This document shows, in pieces, positions 33,052 through 42,023 of a stretch of DNA of 64,000 bases; position 1 is the stretch's first letter; each line of letters begins with the position of its first letter. The notes under the pieces are model-generated. The model was not told the origin of the DNA and made no database searches. It worked only from the letters and a program-made list of their open reading frames with translations. Origin of the DNA: Sphingomonadales bacterium UBA7471 (GTDB taxonomy: Bacteria > Pseudomonadota > Alphaproteobacteria > Sphingomonadales > Sphingomonadaceae); contig DLOZ01000012.1 of the NCBI GenBank assembly GCA_002479765.1, forward strand, positions 9,195 through 73,194, in the 5' to 3' direction. A program made the translations under genes and the position numbers.

Positions 33052-34392
33052 TTATCGTGCGGCGATCTTACGCCATGCGGCATTCGCCATGCGGATATTT
33101 TGGGGTCCGCCATTCGTCCGCACGAAGCAATCGCCGCCTTGCGACTTGATCATCTTGCACGTTGCCCGTGCGCTTGCTGCGTCCCCGAAACCCATTGCAG
33201 CCAAACGAACAAGTTTCTTGCCGTTGACCGTTACGGTCGAGCTGGCGGATGAAAAGCCGTTCAATGCGCGGTAGCGTTTGGCATATTTGTTCCAAGCCGC
33301 TTGCGCGCTGGCCACAGACGAAAACGCGCCCAGCTGAACCAAGTGGCTTCCCGCAGCGGCGGGCGTTTTTGCCTTTGGCACATATGTCACCGGCGCGGTC
33401 ACAGATGACTTTGCGGAGACTTCTGACGCTTTGATAAGCGGCGCTTCGTAAACCGGCTGGCTCGGCGTAGCTTCGGCAACCTTCACATAATTTTCAACGA
33501 TAGCAAAACCTGCACTTTCCGATACAGGTGCCGGACCGACCGCAGCCAATTCTACTGCTGCTGCGGGTGCAGAGGCAACATCTGCAAATTCTGGTAAAGA
33601 AGGTGGCACAACATCAGCTTGCGCAAAACCAATGGCATTGATGCTGCTTAACGCAAGGCGCAGCGGCTGTCCTGTATCCGACATGTCAGGCTGAACCTTC
33701 AACAGGCCTGCAACGCGCGTCGTATGAGCCCCGGGACGCGCGAGCTGCGCCCATTCGGCGATCTGTTCGTTGACACGCTCCTGCGGCATATCCTGCGACG
33801 CCATGATCCGCGCATCGCGCCAGCGACCGTCAAGCGCATAGGCCAATGCCAAATTCTGGCGTATGCGCGATGTGGCATTGTCGGCGCGCACGGCATCGGT
33901 CAGGATTTTGACAGCATCCGCCGAACGACCTGCCAAAGCCAAAGTCAACGCATAGTCGCTTACAGGCAAAATGGATCGGTTCGAATCGACAATCAAAACC
34001 GCAGATTCGGTGTTGCCCAAGGCGATACGCGCCAATGCGAGGCTGATGACCGTGCGTGGGTCGGCTTGGCCCAACTCCATAACGTCCATCAACGTCCGCT
34101 CGGCAGACGCAAAGCGCCCTTTCGCCATGTACACACGCGCCAGCAACCCGCGATAATCGCGGTTTTGCATGTCGGCCTGAACCGCACGTTCAGCAAAGGC
34201 CAATGCCTTGTCGGTTTTGCCGTTCCTGAGTGCGCGTTCGGCTTTCTTTGCCCAGGCAAATGCCTTTTGCGGCGATGCCATATTGACGGAAGCATTGGCC
34301 GTGCTGCCCGCTCCGGCCGCTGACGCAGTCATGGCCGGCACCGCAACCAACGCAGCCGACAAAGCCAACTTTATGACAAAATGGCTACTCAT
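33052..34392 (-). CDS. TPR and SPOR-domain periplasmic protein
   Basis: 446 residues. Signal peptide (MSSHFVIKLALSAALVAVPA...ASA), tetratricopeptide-like helices (about 40-215: AFAWAKKAERALRNGKTDKALAFAERA, split), a Pro/Ala-rich linker and a C-terminal SPOR domain (HLVQLGAFSSVASAQAAWNK ... GGDCFVR). SPOR domains bind denuded glycan at division sites. It is followed upstream by a ribbon-helix-helix protein and an orphan ParA on the same strand, 31 and 13 bp apart, suggesting an operon linked to division or positioning. Confidence 0.88.
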   Translation of the reverse strand: MSSHFVIKLALSAALVAVPAMTASAAGAGSTANASVNMASPQKAFAWAKKAERALRNGKTDKALAFAERAVQADMQNRDYRGLLARVYMAKGRFASAERTLMDVMELGQADPRTVISLALARIALGNTESAVLIVDSNRSILPVSDYALTLALAGRSADAVKILTDAVRADNATSRIRQNLALAYALDGRWRDARIMASQDMPQERVNEQIAEWAQLARPGAHTTRVAGLLKVQPDMSDTGQPLRLALSSINAIGFAQADVVPPSLPEFADVASAPAAAVELAAVGPAPVSESAGFAIVENYVKVAEATPSQPVYEAPLIKASEVSAKSSVTAPVTYVPKAKTPAAAGSHLVQLGAFSSVASAQAAWNKYAKRYRALNGFSSASSTVTVNGKKLVRLAAMGFGDAASARATCKMIKSQGGDCFVRTNGGPQNIRMANAAWRKIAAR

Positions 34393-34423
34393 GACATCAC
34401 CTCAAAAAAGCTAAATATAGGCA

Positions 34424-35077
34424 TCAGTGTTTTTTCGCAGGAACGTGGGACGCAAGGTCATCAATTTCCGGCATGGATTCCAGAAGTGCATCAAGCGCAT
34501 CGGTCACAAGTTGTTGCGCCGATTGGTGACGCACCGCGCAAGCCAGCCGCAATTTCAAATGCCGGTCGCTATCAAGACGCAAGGTGAAGGCTGCTTTGTC
34601 TTTCAAGCCTGGCTTTGACCGGGCACGCGAACGTGGCGCATCCGTGCTGCCTCGGCGAGCGATGGGCCGCTTTACTGGCTCCGGCGTCACGGTAACCAAT
34701 GCGGGGACATCGGCGACCGATTCCGGCTCCTCGGCAAAGTTGTCAAAGCCAGCCTGCGGTTCGCCGTCAAAGACAACCTGCGGTTCAAGGTCAGCGAAAA
34801 GTGCGTCTGCGAGACGATCTTGCTGATGCCTCACTTCGGGAACCGCCGCGGCAAGCGGGTTAGCCCCGTGAAAGCCGTGTTCATAATCCATCGGGGTTGT
34901 GGGGTCGGGATCGACATCATAACCCATGTCGTTCCAGCCCAGATCGTCTTGTGACATTGCCGCGTTGCCATTAGTCGAAAGCATGGTTGGACGGCGCATA
35001 GCGGGACGTGCCAGACCTTTGCGTGCCAGCAATATGCCCGAAAGCGAAGCGATTGGTTTAGGTTCACCCATTTTCAT
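34424..35077 (-). CDS. Ribbon-helix-helix-type partner of ParA
   Basis: 217 residues. A long acidic, probably disordered N-terminal part (GWNDMGYDVDPDPTTPMDYE) is followed by a basic linker (KRPIARRGSTDAPRSRARSK) and a C-terminal segment KAAFTLRLDSDRHLKLRLAC with TDALDALLESMP, which has the strand-helix-helix pattern of ribbon-helix-helix DNA-binding domains. Located 13 bp after an orphan parA. It could be the ParB-like or cargo-adaptor partner, but I see no CTP-binding ParB motifs. Function inferred. Confidence 0.65.
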   Translation of the reverse strand: MKMGEPKPIASLSGILLARKGLARPAMRRPTMLSTNGNAAMSQDDLGWNDMGYDVDPDPTTPMDYEHGFHGANPLAAAVPEVRHQQDRLADALFADLEPQVVFDGEPQAGFDNFAEEPESVADVPALVTVTPEPVKRPIARRGSTDAPRSRARSKPGLKDKAAFTLRLDSDRHLKLRLACAVRHQSAQQLVTDALDALLESMPEIDDLASHVPAKKH

Positions 35078-35090
35078 GCCCTTCCTTCGC

Positions 35091-35807
35091 TTAACCTACG
35101 ACCCGGCGGCCGAAGCCACCCATGGGACGCGCAGCAGATATTTGATGGCTTACGGCAGCCGGCGCACTGAAAATGGTGCGGCGGAAATTCTTTTCGAGAC
35201 GGTCCGAAATATATGTCCACAGTTGGATAACCTCTTGCGAGGACCGGCCATTGGGGTCGATTTCCATCACTGTGCGGCCGTCAATCATGGATGCGGCGAA
35301 ATCAGTGCGATGATGCAGCGTGATCGGCGCGACCGTGCCGTGCTGCGAAAGCGCCACGGCGGCTTCCGATGTAATCCGGGCCTTTGGCGTCGCTGCGTTC
35401 ACAACAAAGATAAGCGGCTTGCCAGCGCGCTCACACAGGTCGACAGTGGCACCCACAGCGCGCAAGTCATGCGGGCTTGGCCGCGTCGGTACGACGATCA
35501 ACTCTGATACCGAAATGACGCTCTGGATAGCCATCGTAATGGCAGGCGGCGTATCAATCACCGCCAGTTTAAAACCTTGCTGCCGCAATACGGCAAGGTC
35601 AGTGGCGAGACGGGCCACCGTTGTCTGCGCAAAGGCAGGAAGGTCGGCTTCACGTTCATTCCACCAATCGGCCAAAGACCCCTGGGGATCGATATCGATA
35701 AGGACGACTGGCCCCGCGCCTGCAAGCTGCGCCTGAACCGCCAAATGGCCGGACAGGGTCGTTTTGCCCGATCCGCCCTTCTGTGATGCTAATGCGAGTA
35801 CCCTCAC
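35091..35807 (-). CDS. Orphan ParA-family ATPase
   Basis: 238 residues. Deviant Walker A (QKGGSGKTTLSGHLA), switch I-like LIDIDPQGSLADWW and Walker B LAVIDTPPA are clear, placing it in the ParA/MinD superfamily. The GTG at 35807 (MRVLALASQKGG) is preferred since AAGGGG lies 6-7 bases upstream. There is no parB, so it is not the chromosomal parAB pair; its operon partners are an RHH protein and a SPOR protein. Likely positions a large cargo or division component on the nucleoid (inference). Confidence 0.85.
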   Translation of the reverse strand: MRVLALASQKGGSGKTTLSGHLAVQAQLAGAGPVVLIDIDPQGSLADWWNEREADLPAFAQTTVARLATDLAVLRQQGFKLAVIDTPPAITMAIQSVISVSELIVVPTRPSPHDLRAVGATVDLCERAGKPLIFVVNAATPKARITSEAAVALSQHGTVAPITLHHRTDFAASMIDGRTVMEIDPNGRSSQEVIQLWTYISDRLEKNFRRTIFSAPAAVSHQISAARPMGGFGRRVVG

Positions 35808-35856
35808 ATCATTCCCCTTTTGCAAATGTTTGAAATGGGGATGTGACAGAACAGGG

Positions 35857-35871
35857 CTAAAAATAGGTTAA
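35857..35871. promoter_or_regulatory. CtrA-like half-site pair upstream of parA
   Basis: CTAA-N7-TTAA (followed by C), one mismatch from the CtrA consensus TTAA-N7-TTAAC, 50 bp upstream of the ParA start. Such AT-rich motifs occur by chance; listed because the operon contents suggest cell-cycle function. Confidence 0.3.
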
Positions 35872-35914
35872 CACGGAACGGGATCTCGCATTTTGCCGTT
35901 TGGATGCACCGCCT

Positions 35915-36439
35915 TTAACTACAGAGGCGCTCGATCTCACGGCCTAGGGTGTTGCGCGCCGCGTTATCACCAGGTTCAATCATGAAATAATGCGTGCCGG
36001 AAAGGCTGGCCTTTTCTGAGCAATAGCGTGCGCACCCGCTTTCAACCGCACCGGCAAAGCGCAGTTCAATGCCATCATAGCGGGCAGCGAAAGTGCAATT
36101 ACCTTTACCGTTCAAAGCGATTTTGACCGCATCGCCTTGAACGGACGCTGTTCCGGTTCCTTCGCATGTGCTTTCGGGGCCGAAGACCGCAAGAAAACCG
36201 ATATCAAAGCGGTTTGCGCCAGTTTTCACCGCACAGAATTTATCGATGCCAAGGTCGCTGCGCGTTTCAAAACGACCTGCAAATGCGATATTTTCAGGGT
36301 TCGGAAGAACCCCCGTCTCCACTGCGCGTGCGTCAAGCGTTGCGCCAGCGTCCGACCCAAAGCTAGACGTGAGCGCGCCATCACTGCACCCCGCCAACAG
36401 CACGCATGAAGCAAAGATCGGAAATGCCCTGCGCGTCAC
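35915..36439 (-). CDS. Hypothetical lipoprotein
   Basis: 174 residues. Lipoprotein signal peptide with lipobox LLAGC (Cys20 region), then a domain rich in cysteines (FCAVKTG, STCEGTG, GNCTFAARYDG, SGCARYCSE) that could form disulfides in the periplasm. I do not recognise the family. GTG start overlaps the hisI stop (GTGA), so it is probably translated from the hisI mRNA. Confidence 0.75.
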   Translation of the reverse strand: MTRRAFPIFASCVLLAGCSDGALTSSFGSDAGATLDARAVETGVLPNPENIAFAGRFETRSDLGIDKFCAVKTGANRFDIGFLAVFGPESTCEGTGTASVQGDAVKIALNGKGNCTFAARYDGIELRFAGAVESGCARYCSEKASLSGTHYFMIEPGDNAARNTLGREIERLCS

Positions 36440-36795
36440 ACTGGCTCCAATCCGTCCTTAGTGATCCGACGATAAAAGCAGCTGCGCGCGCCGGTATGAC
36501 ATGTAGGGCCTTGCGGCTTTGCGATAATCCAAATGGCATCCTGATCACAGTCAACGCGCATATCGACGATGTGCAGGACATGGCCGCTGCTTTCGCCCTT
36601 TTGCCAAAGCCGCTGACGGCTGCGCGAATAAAATACCGCAGTGCGGCTCTCGATGCTTTTGGCGAGTGCCTCCGCGTTCATATGCGCCACCATCAATAGG
36701 GCGCCATCCGCCGCATCCGTGACGACCGCAGTCAACAATCCGTTGGCGTCAAATTTGGGTGTGAGGGCAAGCCCTGTCTCAATCTCGTCGGTCAT
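36436..36795 (-). CDS. hisI: Phosphoribosyl-AMP cyclohydrolase
   Basis: 119 residues. HisI opens the purine ring of PR-AMP in histidine synthesis. Metal-binding MRVDCDQDAIW and PTCHTGARSCFY are conserved, as is FYSRSRQRLWQKGESSGH. Start ATG 36795 preferred over a TTG two codons earlier. Separate from HisE, as in other alphaproteobacteria. Divergent from purF. Confidence 0.95.
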   Translation of the reverse strand: MTDEIETGLALTPKFDANGLLTAVVTDAADGALLMVAHMNAEALAKSIESRTAVFYSRSRQRLWQKGESSGHVLHIVDMRVDCDQDAIWIIAKPQGPTCHTGARSCFYRRITKDGLEPV

Positions 36796-36923
36796 TTCCA
36801 AGGCCTAACGCAAGGGCAAGTGGCTCGCCAACATTTTCTTTGTTACAATGCTACGACAAGGGGGAGACAATTGATGATGCGTTGCCTATACGCCAGCCAG
36901 CGACGCGCAGCGGGATTCGAATT

Positions 36924-38381
36924 ATGCTGACCACCGACCCATTTGATGACGACAAACTTCGCGAGGAGTGCGGGATTTTTGGTGTCTACGACGCCGAAGG
37001 TGCTTCAGCGATGGTTGCGCTTGGCCTACATGCGCTTCAGCATCGTGGCCAGGAAGCCGCCGGCATCACCAGTTACGACGACCATGAATTTCACACGCAC
37101 CGTGCCATGGGCCATGTTGCGGGCAATTTTGACCGCGATGAAATCATCAACGGCCTTGTCGGGCGCAGTGCCGTTGGCCATGTCCGCTATTCAACGACGG
37201 GCGAAACATCGCTGCGCAATGTGCAGCCCTTATATGCTGACCTTGCCACCGGCGGATTTGCGGTCGCGCATAACGGCAATATTTCAAACGCGGTTGCATT
37301 GCGCCGTGACCTTGTCCGTCGCGGATCGATATTCCAGTCATCATCGGACACCGAAGTCATCATTCATTTGGTGGCGACGTCGGGTTACCGGACGTTACTG
37401 GACCGCCTGATTGATGCGCTGAAGCGGGTTGAGGGTGCCTATTCGCTCATCTGCCTGACCACCGAGGGCATGATCGCATGCCGTGATCCGTTGGGCATCC
37501 GGCCACTGGTCATGGGTAAGCTTGGCGATACGATAATCTTCGCATCGGAAACCGTTGCGCTCGATATTGTTGGCGCAGAATTCATCCGTTCTGTTGAACC
37601 GGGCGAATTGGTTGTGGTGCATGGTAGCGAAATTCATTCGCACAAACCCTTTATCCCCGTTTCGCAACGCCCCTGCATTTTCGAGCATGTGTATTTCTCA
37701 CGCCCCGATTCCATTGTTGAAGGCATCAGCGTCTATTCGGTCCGCAAGGCCATTGGCGCGGAACTCGCGCGTGAAAATGGCGTCGATGTCGATTATGTCA
37801 TTCCCGTGCCCGACAGCGGCACCCCTGCAGCCATTGGCTATGCCGAGGCGGCAAAGATTCCGTTCGAGCTGGGCATCATAAGGTCACATTATGTTGGCCG
37901 TACATTCATTCAGCCGGGCGATGGCGTTCGCCACTTGGGCGTGAAGCTGAAGCATAATGCGAACCGCAATCTGGTTGCTGGCAAAAAGATCGTCCTGATC
38001 GACGATTCCATCGTGCGTGGCACGACCTCGCTCAAGATCGTTCAGATGATGCGCGAAGCGGGCGCTGCCGAAGTGCATATGCGTATTGCAAGCCCGCCAA
38101 CGATGAACAGCTGCTTTTATGGCGTCGACACGCCGGAACGCTCCAAATTGCTCGCGAGCCGTATGGACGTGGAAGAAATGCGGCAGTTTATTCAGGCCGA
38201 CAGCCTCGCATTTCTGTCCATTGATGGGCTGTATCGTGCGTTGGGCGAAGATTCGCGCAACAAAAACCAACCACAATATTGCGATGCGTGTTTTACCAGC
38301 GACTATCCCACCACCCTCACCGACCATGAGGAGCATGAATCGGGTGATCTCATGATGCTGGGCGAACGGAAGTCTGCATAA
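36924..38381 (+). CDS. purF: Amidophosphoribosyltransferase
   Basis: 485 residues, first enzyme of purine synthesis. The N-terminal nucleophile domain has a short propeptide before Cys16 (REECGIFGVYD), then HRGQEAAGI and HNGNISN; the PRT domain has VPDSGTPAAIGYAEA and KKIVLIDDSIVRGTTS. The start at 36924 gives the expected ~15-residue propeptide; frames from 36840 add unlikely residues. The SDR gene follows 3 bp after the stop. Confidence 0.96.
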   Translation: MLTTDPFDDDKLREECGIFGVYDAEGASAMVALGLHALQHRGQEAAGITSYDDHEFHTHRAMGHVAGNFDRDEIINGLVGRSAVGHVRYSTTGETSLRNVQPLYADLATGGFAVAHNGNISNAVALRRDLVRRGSIFQSSSDTEVIIHLVATSGYRTLLDRLIDALKRVEGAYSLICLTTEGMIACRDPLGIRPLVMGKLGDTIIFASETVALDIVGAEFIRSVEPGELVVVHGSEIHSHKPFIPVSQRPCIFEHVYFSRPDSIVEGISVYSVRKAIGAELARENGVDVDYVIPVPDSGTPAAIGYAEAAKIPFELGIIRSHYVGRTFIQPGDGVRHLGVKLKHNANRNLVAGKKIVLIDDSIVRGTTSLKIVQMMREAGAAEVHMRIASPPTMNSCFYGVDTPERSKLLASRMDVEEMRQFIQADSLAFLSIDGLYRALGEDSRNKNQPQYCDACFTSDYPTTLTDHEEHESGDLMMLGERKSA

Positions 38382-38384
38382 ATC

Positions 38385-39095
38385 ATGACGAAGCTATTTG
38401 AAGGCAAAGTGGCGCTGGTAACCGGCGCAAGCCGCGGGATTGGAGCGGCAACGGCGAAAGCACTCGCAGCGCAAGGTGCACATGTCATCATTACAGCGCG
38501 CACCGCGAAAGACCTCGAAGCCGTTGAAGACGCGATATTCAACGCTGGTGGCAATGCGACGATTGCGCCATTGGACCTCACGGATGGCGACAGCATTGCA
38601 CGGCTCGCCACAGCAGTAACGGAGCGTTGGGGTAAGCTCGATGTCTTGGTATTGAATGCCGCGATGCTCGGCACGCTCGCGCCGGTTCCAGCCATTGATG
38701 GCGCAGAATTCGCGCGTTTGTTCACGCTTAACGTAACCGCGCAGCAGGTGCTGATCGCGTCATTCGATGCGTTGTTGCGCAAATCGGATGCGGGTCGCCT
38801 CGTCGCGCTGACATCCTCGGTCGGTGCAGCACCACGCGCGTTCTGGGGCGCTTATGGCGCATCAAAGGCCGCGCTCGAAACGCTCGTGACCAGCTATGGC
38901 GAGGAAGTGAAGAACTTGTCCGCTGTGCGCACTGCAATCGTGGATCCGGGTCGTACGCGCACCCAAATGCGCGCAACGGCCTATCCGGGCGAAGACCCGG
39001 CGACGGTGAAGGAACCATCGGTTGTGGCCGATGCAATCGTCGCGATGCTGACGACCGAGTTTGAGACCGGGCATCGTTTGGTGGTAGCGGGCTAG
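38385..39095 (+). CDS. Short-chain dehydrogenase/reductase
   Basis: 236 residues with Rossmann motif VTGASRGIGAAT, LVLNAAMLG, catalytic Ser in LTSSVGA and YGASK (Tyr-x3-Lys). NADP preference is suggested by TARTAKD after beta2. Substrate unknown; resembles SDRs regularly found after purF in sphingomonads. Starts 3 bp after purF and is likely co-transcribed. Confidence 0.9.
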   Translation: MTKLFEGKVALVTGASRGIGAATAKALAAQGAHVIITARTAKDLEAVEDAIFNAGGNATIAPLDLTDGDSIARLATAVTERWGKLDVLVLNAAMLGTLAPVPAIDGAEFARLFTLNVTAQQVLIASFDALLRKSDAGRLVALTSSVGAAPRAFWGAYGASKAALETLVTSYGEEVKNLSAVRTAIVDPGRTRTQMRATAYPGEDPATVKEPSVVADAIVAMLTTEFETGHRLVVAG

Positions 39096-39105
39096 AAATA
39101 TTACC

Positions 39106-39183
39106 GTCACCCTGAACTTGTTTCAGGGTCTTAATCAAAATAACCTTGGAAAAGTAAGATCCTGAAACAAGTTCAGGATGACG
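39106..39183. repeat. Intergenic inverted repeat (REP-like)
   Basis: Two 29-bp arms, 39106-39134 and 39155-39183, match as an inverted repeat with 2 mismatches. Each arm itself contains a small hairpin around CCTGAACTTGTTTCAGG. It sits between the convergent SDR and photolyase genes. This core is familiar as a dispersed intergenic repeat in alphaproteobacteria, and the element could also terminate both genes. Confidence 0.8.
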
Positions 39184-39214
39184 ATGTCCCTTGGATAACC
39201 GGCATCTTTTTGGT

Positions 39215-40612
39215 TTACGCTTTCACCACCTCATGCGCCTTTAACGCACGCTCACGCGCGGCTTTGTGGCCAATGATTTTGCGCGGATAGCTTTTTGGCC
39301 GTGCGCCATATTCATCGGGGTCATGAATATAGGGCTCTTGCAGGCCAGCAAGCTCTGGCACCCATTCACGGATGTAACGTGCTGCGTCGAATTTCTCTGA
39401 CTGCGACAATGGCGCCATGATGCGCACGAACATATTGCTGTCTACGCCCGTTCCCGCAGTCCATTGCCAATTGACGCTGTTGCTGCCGTAATCGGCATCG
39501 ACCAGCGTATCCCAGAACCATTTTTCGCCCTCGCGCCAATCAATCAGCAAATGTTTGACCAGGAACGACGCCGCAATCATCCGCACGCGGTTATGCATCC
39601 ATCCGGTCGCCCATAATTGCCGCATCCCGGCATCGACGATTGGGTAACCGGTCCGGCCCTTGGTCCATGCCACGAAATCAGTCTTTACCGCTGGATCGGA
39701 TAGATCGCGCCACGGCAGCCTGTCGAACGCATCGCGGGCGTTCTTCGCACCATATTCGGGCATCTGGACGATTACATTCTGCGCATAGTCCCGCCACACC
39801 AGTTCCTTAAGGAACACATCAACAGATCCGCCCGCATGCATGATCGCGTGCCAGCACGCAGCCGGCGAAATCTCGCCAAAGTGCAGATGCGGCGACAGGA
39901 ATGACGAACCCGCCACCGATGGCAGATTGCGTTTCTCGTCATAAAATTTGGCCTTGTCGGCAAAATCCTCAAGCCGTTCGCGCGCGCCAGCCTCACCCGG
40001 GGTCCACATATCGGCCATAGCGCCGGACCAATCGGGTTCGGTGGGCAACAGGGCCCAATTATTGATATTGTCACTCGCGGGCCATGTCTGGGGTGCAGCG
40101 ACGTGCGTTGGTGCTGCCAGTGGCACGGGCGGCGGCATATGCTGCCAGAGCGCGCGCATGAATGGCGTGTAGATCTTATACTGCCCGCCGGTGCCTGTTG
40201 TGACGCTACCTGCGGGCAAGAGGTAGTTGCCGTCATGGCAGACAAATGCGCAACCCGTGCTCAGCCCACTTGCAACGGCCTTTTCCGCATTCCGCCACCA
40301 TGGTTCGTAATGCCGCATGCAATGAATGGCCGACGCGCCGGTCTCTTCAGCGAGCGCGCATAAAACGGCGTCGGATTTCCCCGCGCGCAGGATCAATCGC
40401 GACCCCAACGCCCGCAAATCTGCGTCGAGCGCGGTCAGGCTATGGTGCAACCACCACCGCGACGCCGCGCCCATCTTGCGATGCTTTGGCGTGTCGTCAT
40501 CAAGGATGTAGACCGGGATAACCGGCGCGCCACTTGCCACTGCGGCTGCAAGCGCAGCTTGGTCCGCAAGGCGCAGGTCGCGGCGCAGCCAGAGGATAAC
40601 CGGGGCCGTCAT
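39215..40612 (-). CDS. phrB: Deoxyribodipyrimidine photolyase (class I CPD)
   Basis: 465 residues. N-terminal antenna domain (ILWLRRDLRLADQAALAAA) and FAD domain with GRTGYPIVDAGMRQLWATGW and MIAASFLVKHLLIDW, WFWDTLVDADYGSNSVNWQW. It repairs pyrimidine dimers with light. Overlaps the preceding YdjM-like gene by 4 bp. Confidence 0.95.
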   Translation of the reverse strand: MTAPVILWLRRDLRLADQAALAAAVASGAPVIPVYILDDDTPKHRKMGAASRWWLHHSLTALDADLRALGSRLILRAGKSDAVLCALAEETGASAIHCMRHYEPWWRNAEKAVASGLSTGCAFVCHDGNYLLPAGSVTTGTGGQYKIYTPFMRALWQHMPPPVPLAAPTHVAAPQTWPASDNINNWALLPTEPDWSGAMADMWTPGEAGARERLEDFADKAKFYDEKRNLPSVAGSSFLSPHLHFGEISPAACWHAIMHAGGSVDVFLKELVWRDYAQNVIVQMPEYGAKNARDAFDRLPWRDLSDPAVKTDFVAWTKGRTGYPIVDAGMRQLWATGWMHNRVRMIAASFLVKHLLIDWREGEKWFWDTLVDADYGSNSVNWQWTAGTGVDSNMFVRIMAPLSQSEKFDAARYIREWVPELAGLQEPYIHDPDEYGARPKSYPRKIIGHKAARERALKAHEVVKA

Positions 40613-41571
40613 TTGCTTTCAACTCCAATGGGAAAGAACATACTGAACCGGTCGCCAACCAGCGGGTCAGAAAAGCGCTGGTCGGAAACCTTCAACGTCT
40701 TTTCCGGACCGTCGCCGACAATCTCGGCCACGGGCATACGTGACCAGAACAACAGTGGCGAGCCGCGGACAATATGTGTCTCAAAAGCTTTGGCATCTTC
40801 ACGTCCCATATAATGGGCGCGAATGTCGTCATCGATGCGCGCGCCATGAAACGGCGTGTACGTGCCTTGCCCATAATATCTGTCGTCGCGCCACAGCATT
40901 TCACGCTTCCAAAATTGCACAGGCACAGGGTTTGCGACAACCAGAGTCGGCATAATCTTATGCTGTTTCTGAACGGCTTGGGCAGTCAATTGCTCCGCCC
41001 TGCCCGTGATCAGTCCGTTGGCCAAGATATATGCGCAAATGGCGGCAAAGCTGGCCAACGCCGGTGCGCGCCAGTTTGCGCGCCCCTTACGTTCGCGGCG
41101 AAGCGAAACCAAAACGCCGCATATCAGCGCAGCCCACAGCCAGATGTCGATGATGAATAACGTATCGCCATAAAACCATTGGCTCGAAAATGGTTCAAGC
41201 AAACGGATCCCGTAACTGTTGAACCAGTCAAAGAGCGGATGGCTTAAGCATCCAATATAAGCCAGCGCCAACAACCAGCCTTTATGTACCGGCAACCTTT
41301 TCTCTGGCCGCTTTCCGCGTCTTTCTTGCCAGCGATCAAAGCACAGCATGATGCCCCACAACATCAGCGGTAGCATGAACATCGCGATTGGGCCGTGCGT
41401 GAGGCCGCGCCGGATCGCCAAATGCTGCTGCCCGCCCAGCAAGGTCGCCACGGCGTCAATATCGGGGATATTCGCAGCAATAATCAGCGTTGGCATGGCA
41501 AGGCCAGTCCGACGCTTCAACCCCATCTGCCCGATGAGCGCGCCAACAAGGCCATGTGTGAGATTATCCAT
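40609..41571 (-). CDS. Membrane-bound metal-dependent hydrolase (YdjM family)
   Basis: 320 residues. MDNLTHGLVGALIGQMGL, NIPDID, GLTHGPIAMFMLP and CLSHPLFDWFNSYG carry the conserved His/Asp residues of the YdjM (DUF457) family, with several membrane helices; a soluble C-terminal part follows. Start at 41571 is the family start. YdjM is SOS-linked in E. coli; here the gene is translationally coupled to photolyase. The GxxExxY unit ends 12 bp upstream of its ATG. Confidence 0.88.
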   Translation of the reverse strand: MDNLTHGLVGALIGQMGLKRRTGLAMPTLIIAANIPDIDAVATLLGGQQHLAIRRGLTHGPIAMFMLPLMLWGIMLCFDRWQERRGKRPEKRLPVHKGWLLALAYIGCLSHPLFDWFNSYGIRLLEPFSSQWFYGDTLFIIDIWLWAALICGVLVSLRRERKGRANWRAPALASFAAICAYILANGLITGRAEQLTAQAVQKQHKIMPTLVVANPVPVQFWKREMLWRDDRYYGQGTYTPFHGARIDDDIRAHYMGREDAKAFETHIVRGSPLLFWSRMPVAEIVGDGPEKTLKVSDQRFSDPLVGDRFSMFFPIGVESK

Positions 41572-41583
41572 AACAAATTTACT

Positions 41584-41608
41584 CGCACAAAGGCACGAAG
41601 GCACAAAG
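41584..41608 (+). repeat. Left triple-octamer end
   Basis: C + GCACAAAG (41585-41592) + GCACGAAG (41593-41600) + GCACAAAG (41601-41608). Identical, in reverse complement, to 42024-42048. Confidence 0.9.
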
Positions 41609-41615
41609 ATAGGAT

Positions 41616-42014
41616 TTAAGCTAAGGGTCGGTAATAATCGTTCGCCAGTCGCTTTACGCCATCGCGAAATGTTTCCATTCCGAAATTCATTAGCAAACCT
41701 AAGGGAAGTCTCATCAGTCTCAGATACGTGAGAACCTGTTTTGCATGCACCGCAGCATGCTTTTCCGTAGACTTAATTTCGATCAGCAAGCTGCGCTCGA
41801 CCAACACATCTGCGCGAAAACCCTGCTCAAGCACACGTCCCTTATAAGAAATTGGAATGACTTTTTGAACCTCGACAAAAAGCCCGCGCTCTTTGAGCGC
41901 CTCACACAAAAGGAGCTCATAGACCGATTCCAACAGGCCCGGTCCAAGCTCTTTGTGAAGCTTAAACCCGCAATCTATCGCTGCCTTTGCTAGTGTTTCA
42001 ACGTCGCCCTGCAC
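41616..42014 (-). CDS. GxxExxY protein (PD-(D/E)XK nuclease-like)
   Basis: 132 residues. Family motif GLLESVY (GxxExxY) follows KLHKELGPG; nuclease-like core residues in FRADVLVERSLLIEIKS give the D-x-n-E-x-K pattern of PD-(D/E)XK enzymes. The GTG at 42014 has AAAGGAGG 5 bases upstream; the first AAAG of that site is contributed by the terminal octamer of the right inverted repeat. A TTG one codon earlier is possible. Biochemical role of the family is not established. Confidence 0.88.
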   Translation of the reverse strand: MQGDVETLAKAAIDCGFKLHKELGPGLLESVYELLLCEALKERGLFVEVQKVIPISYKGRVLEQGFRADVLVERSLLIEIKSTEKHAAVHAKQVLTYLRLMRLPLGLLMNFGMETFRDGVKRLANDYYRPLA

Positions 42015-42023
42015 CAAAACCTC

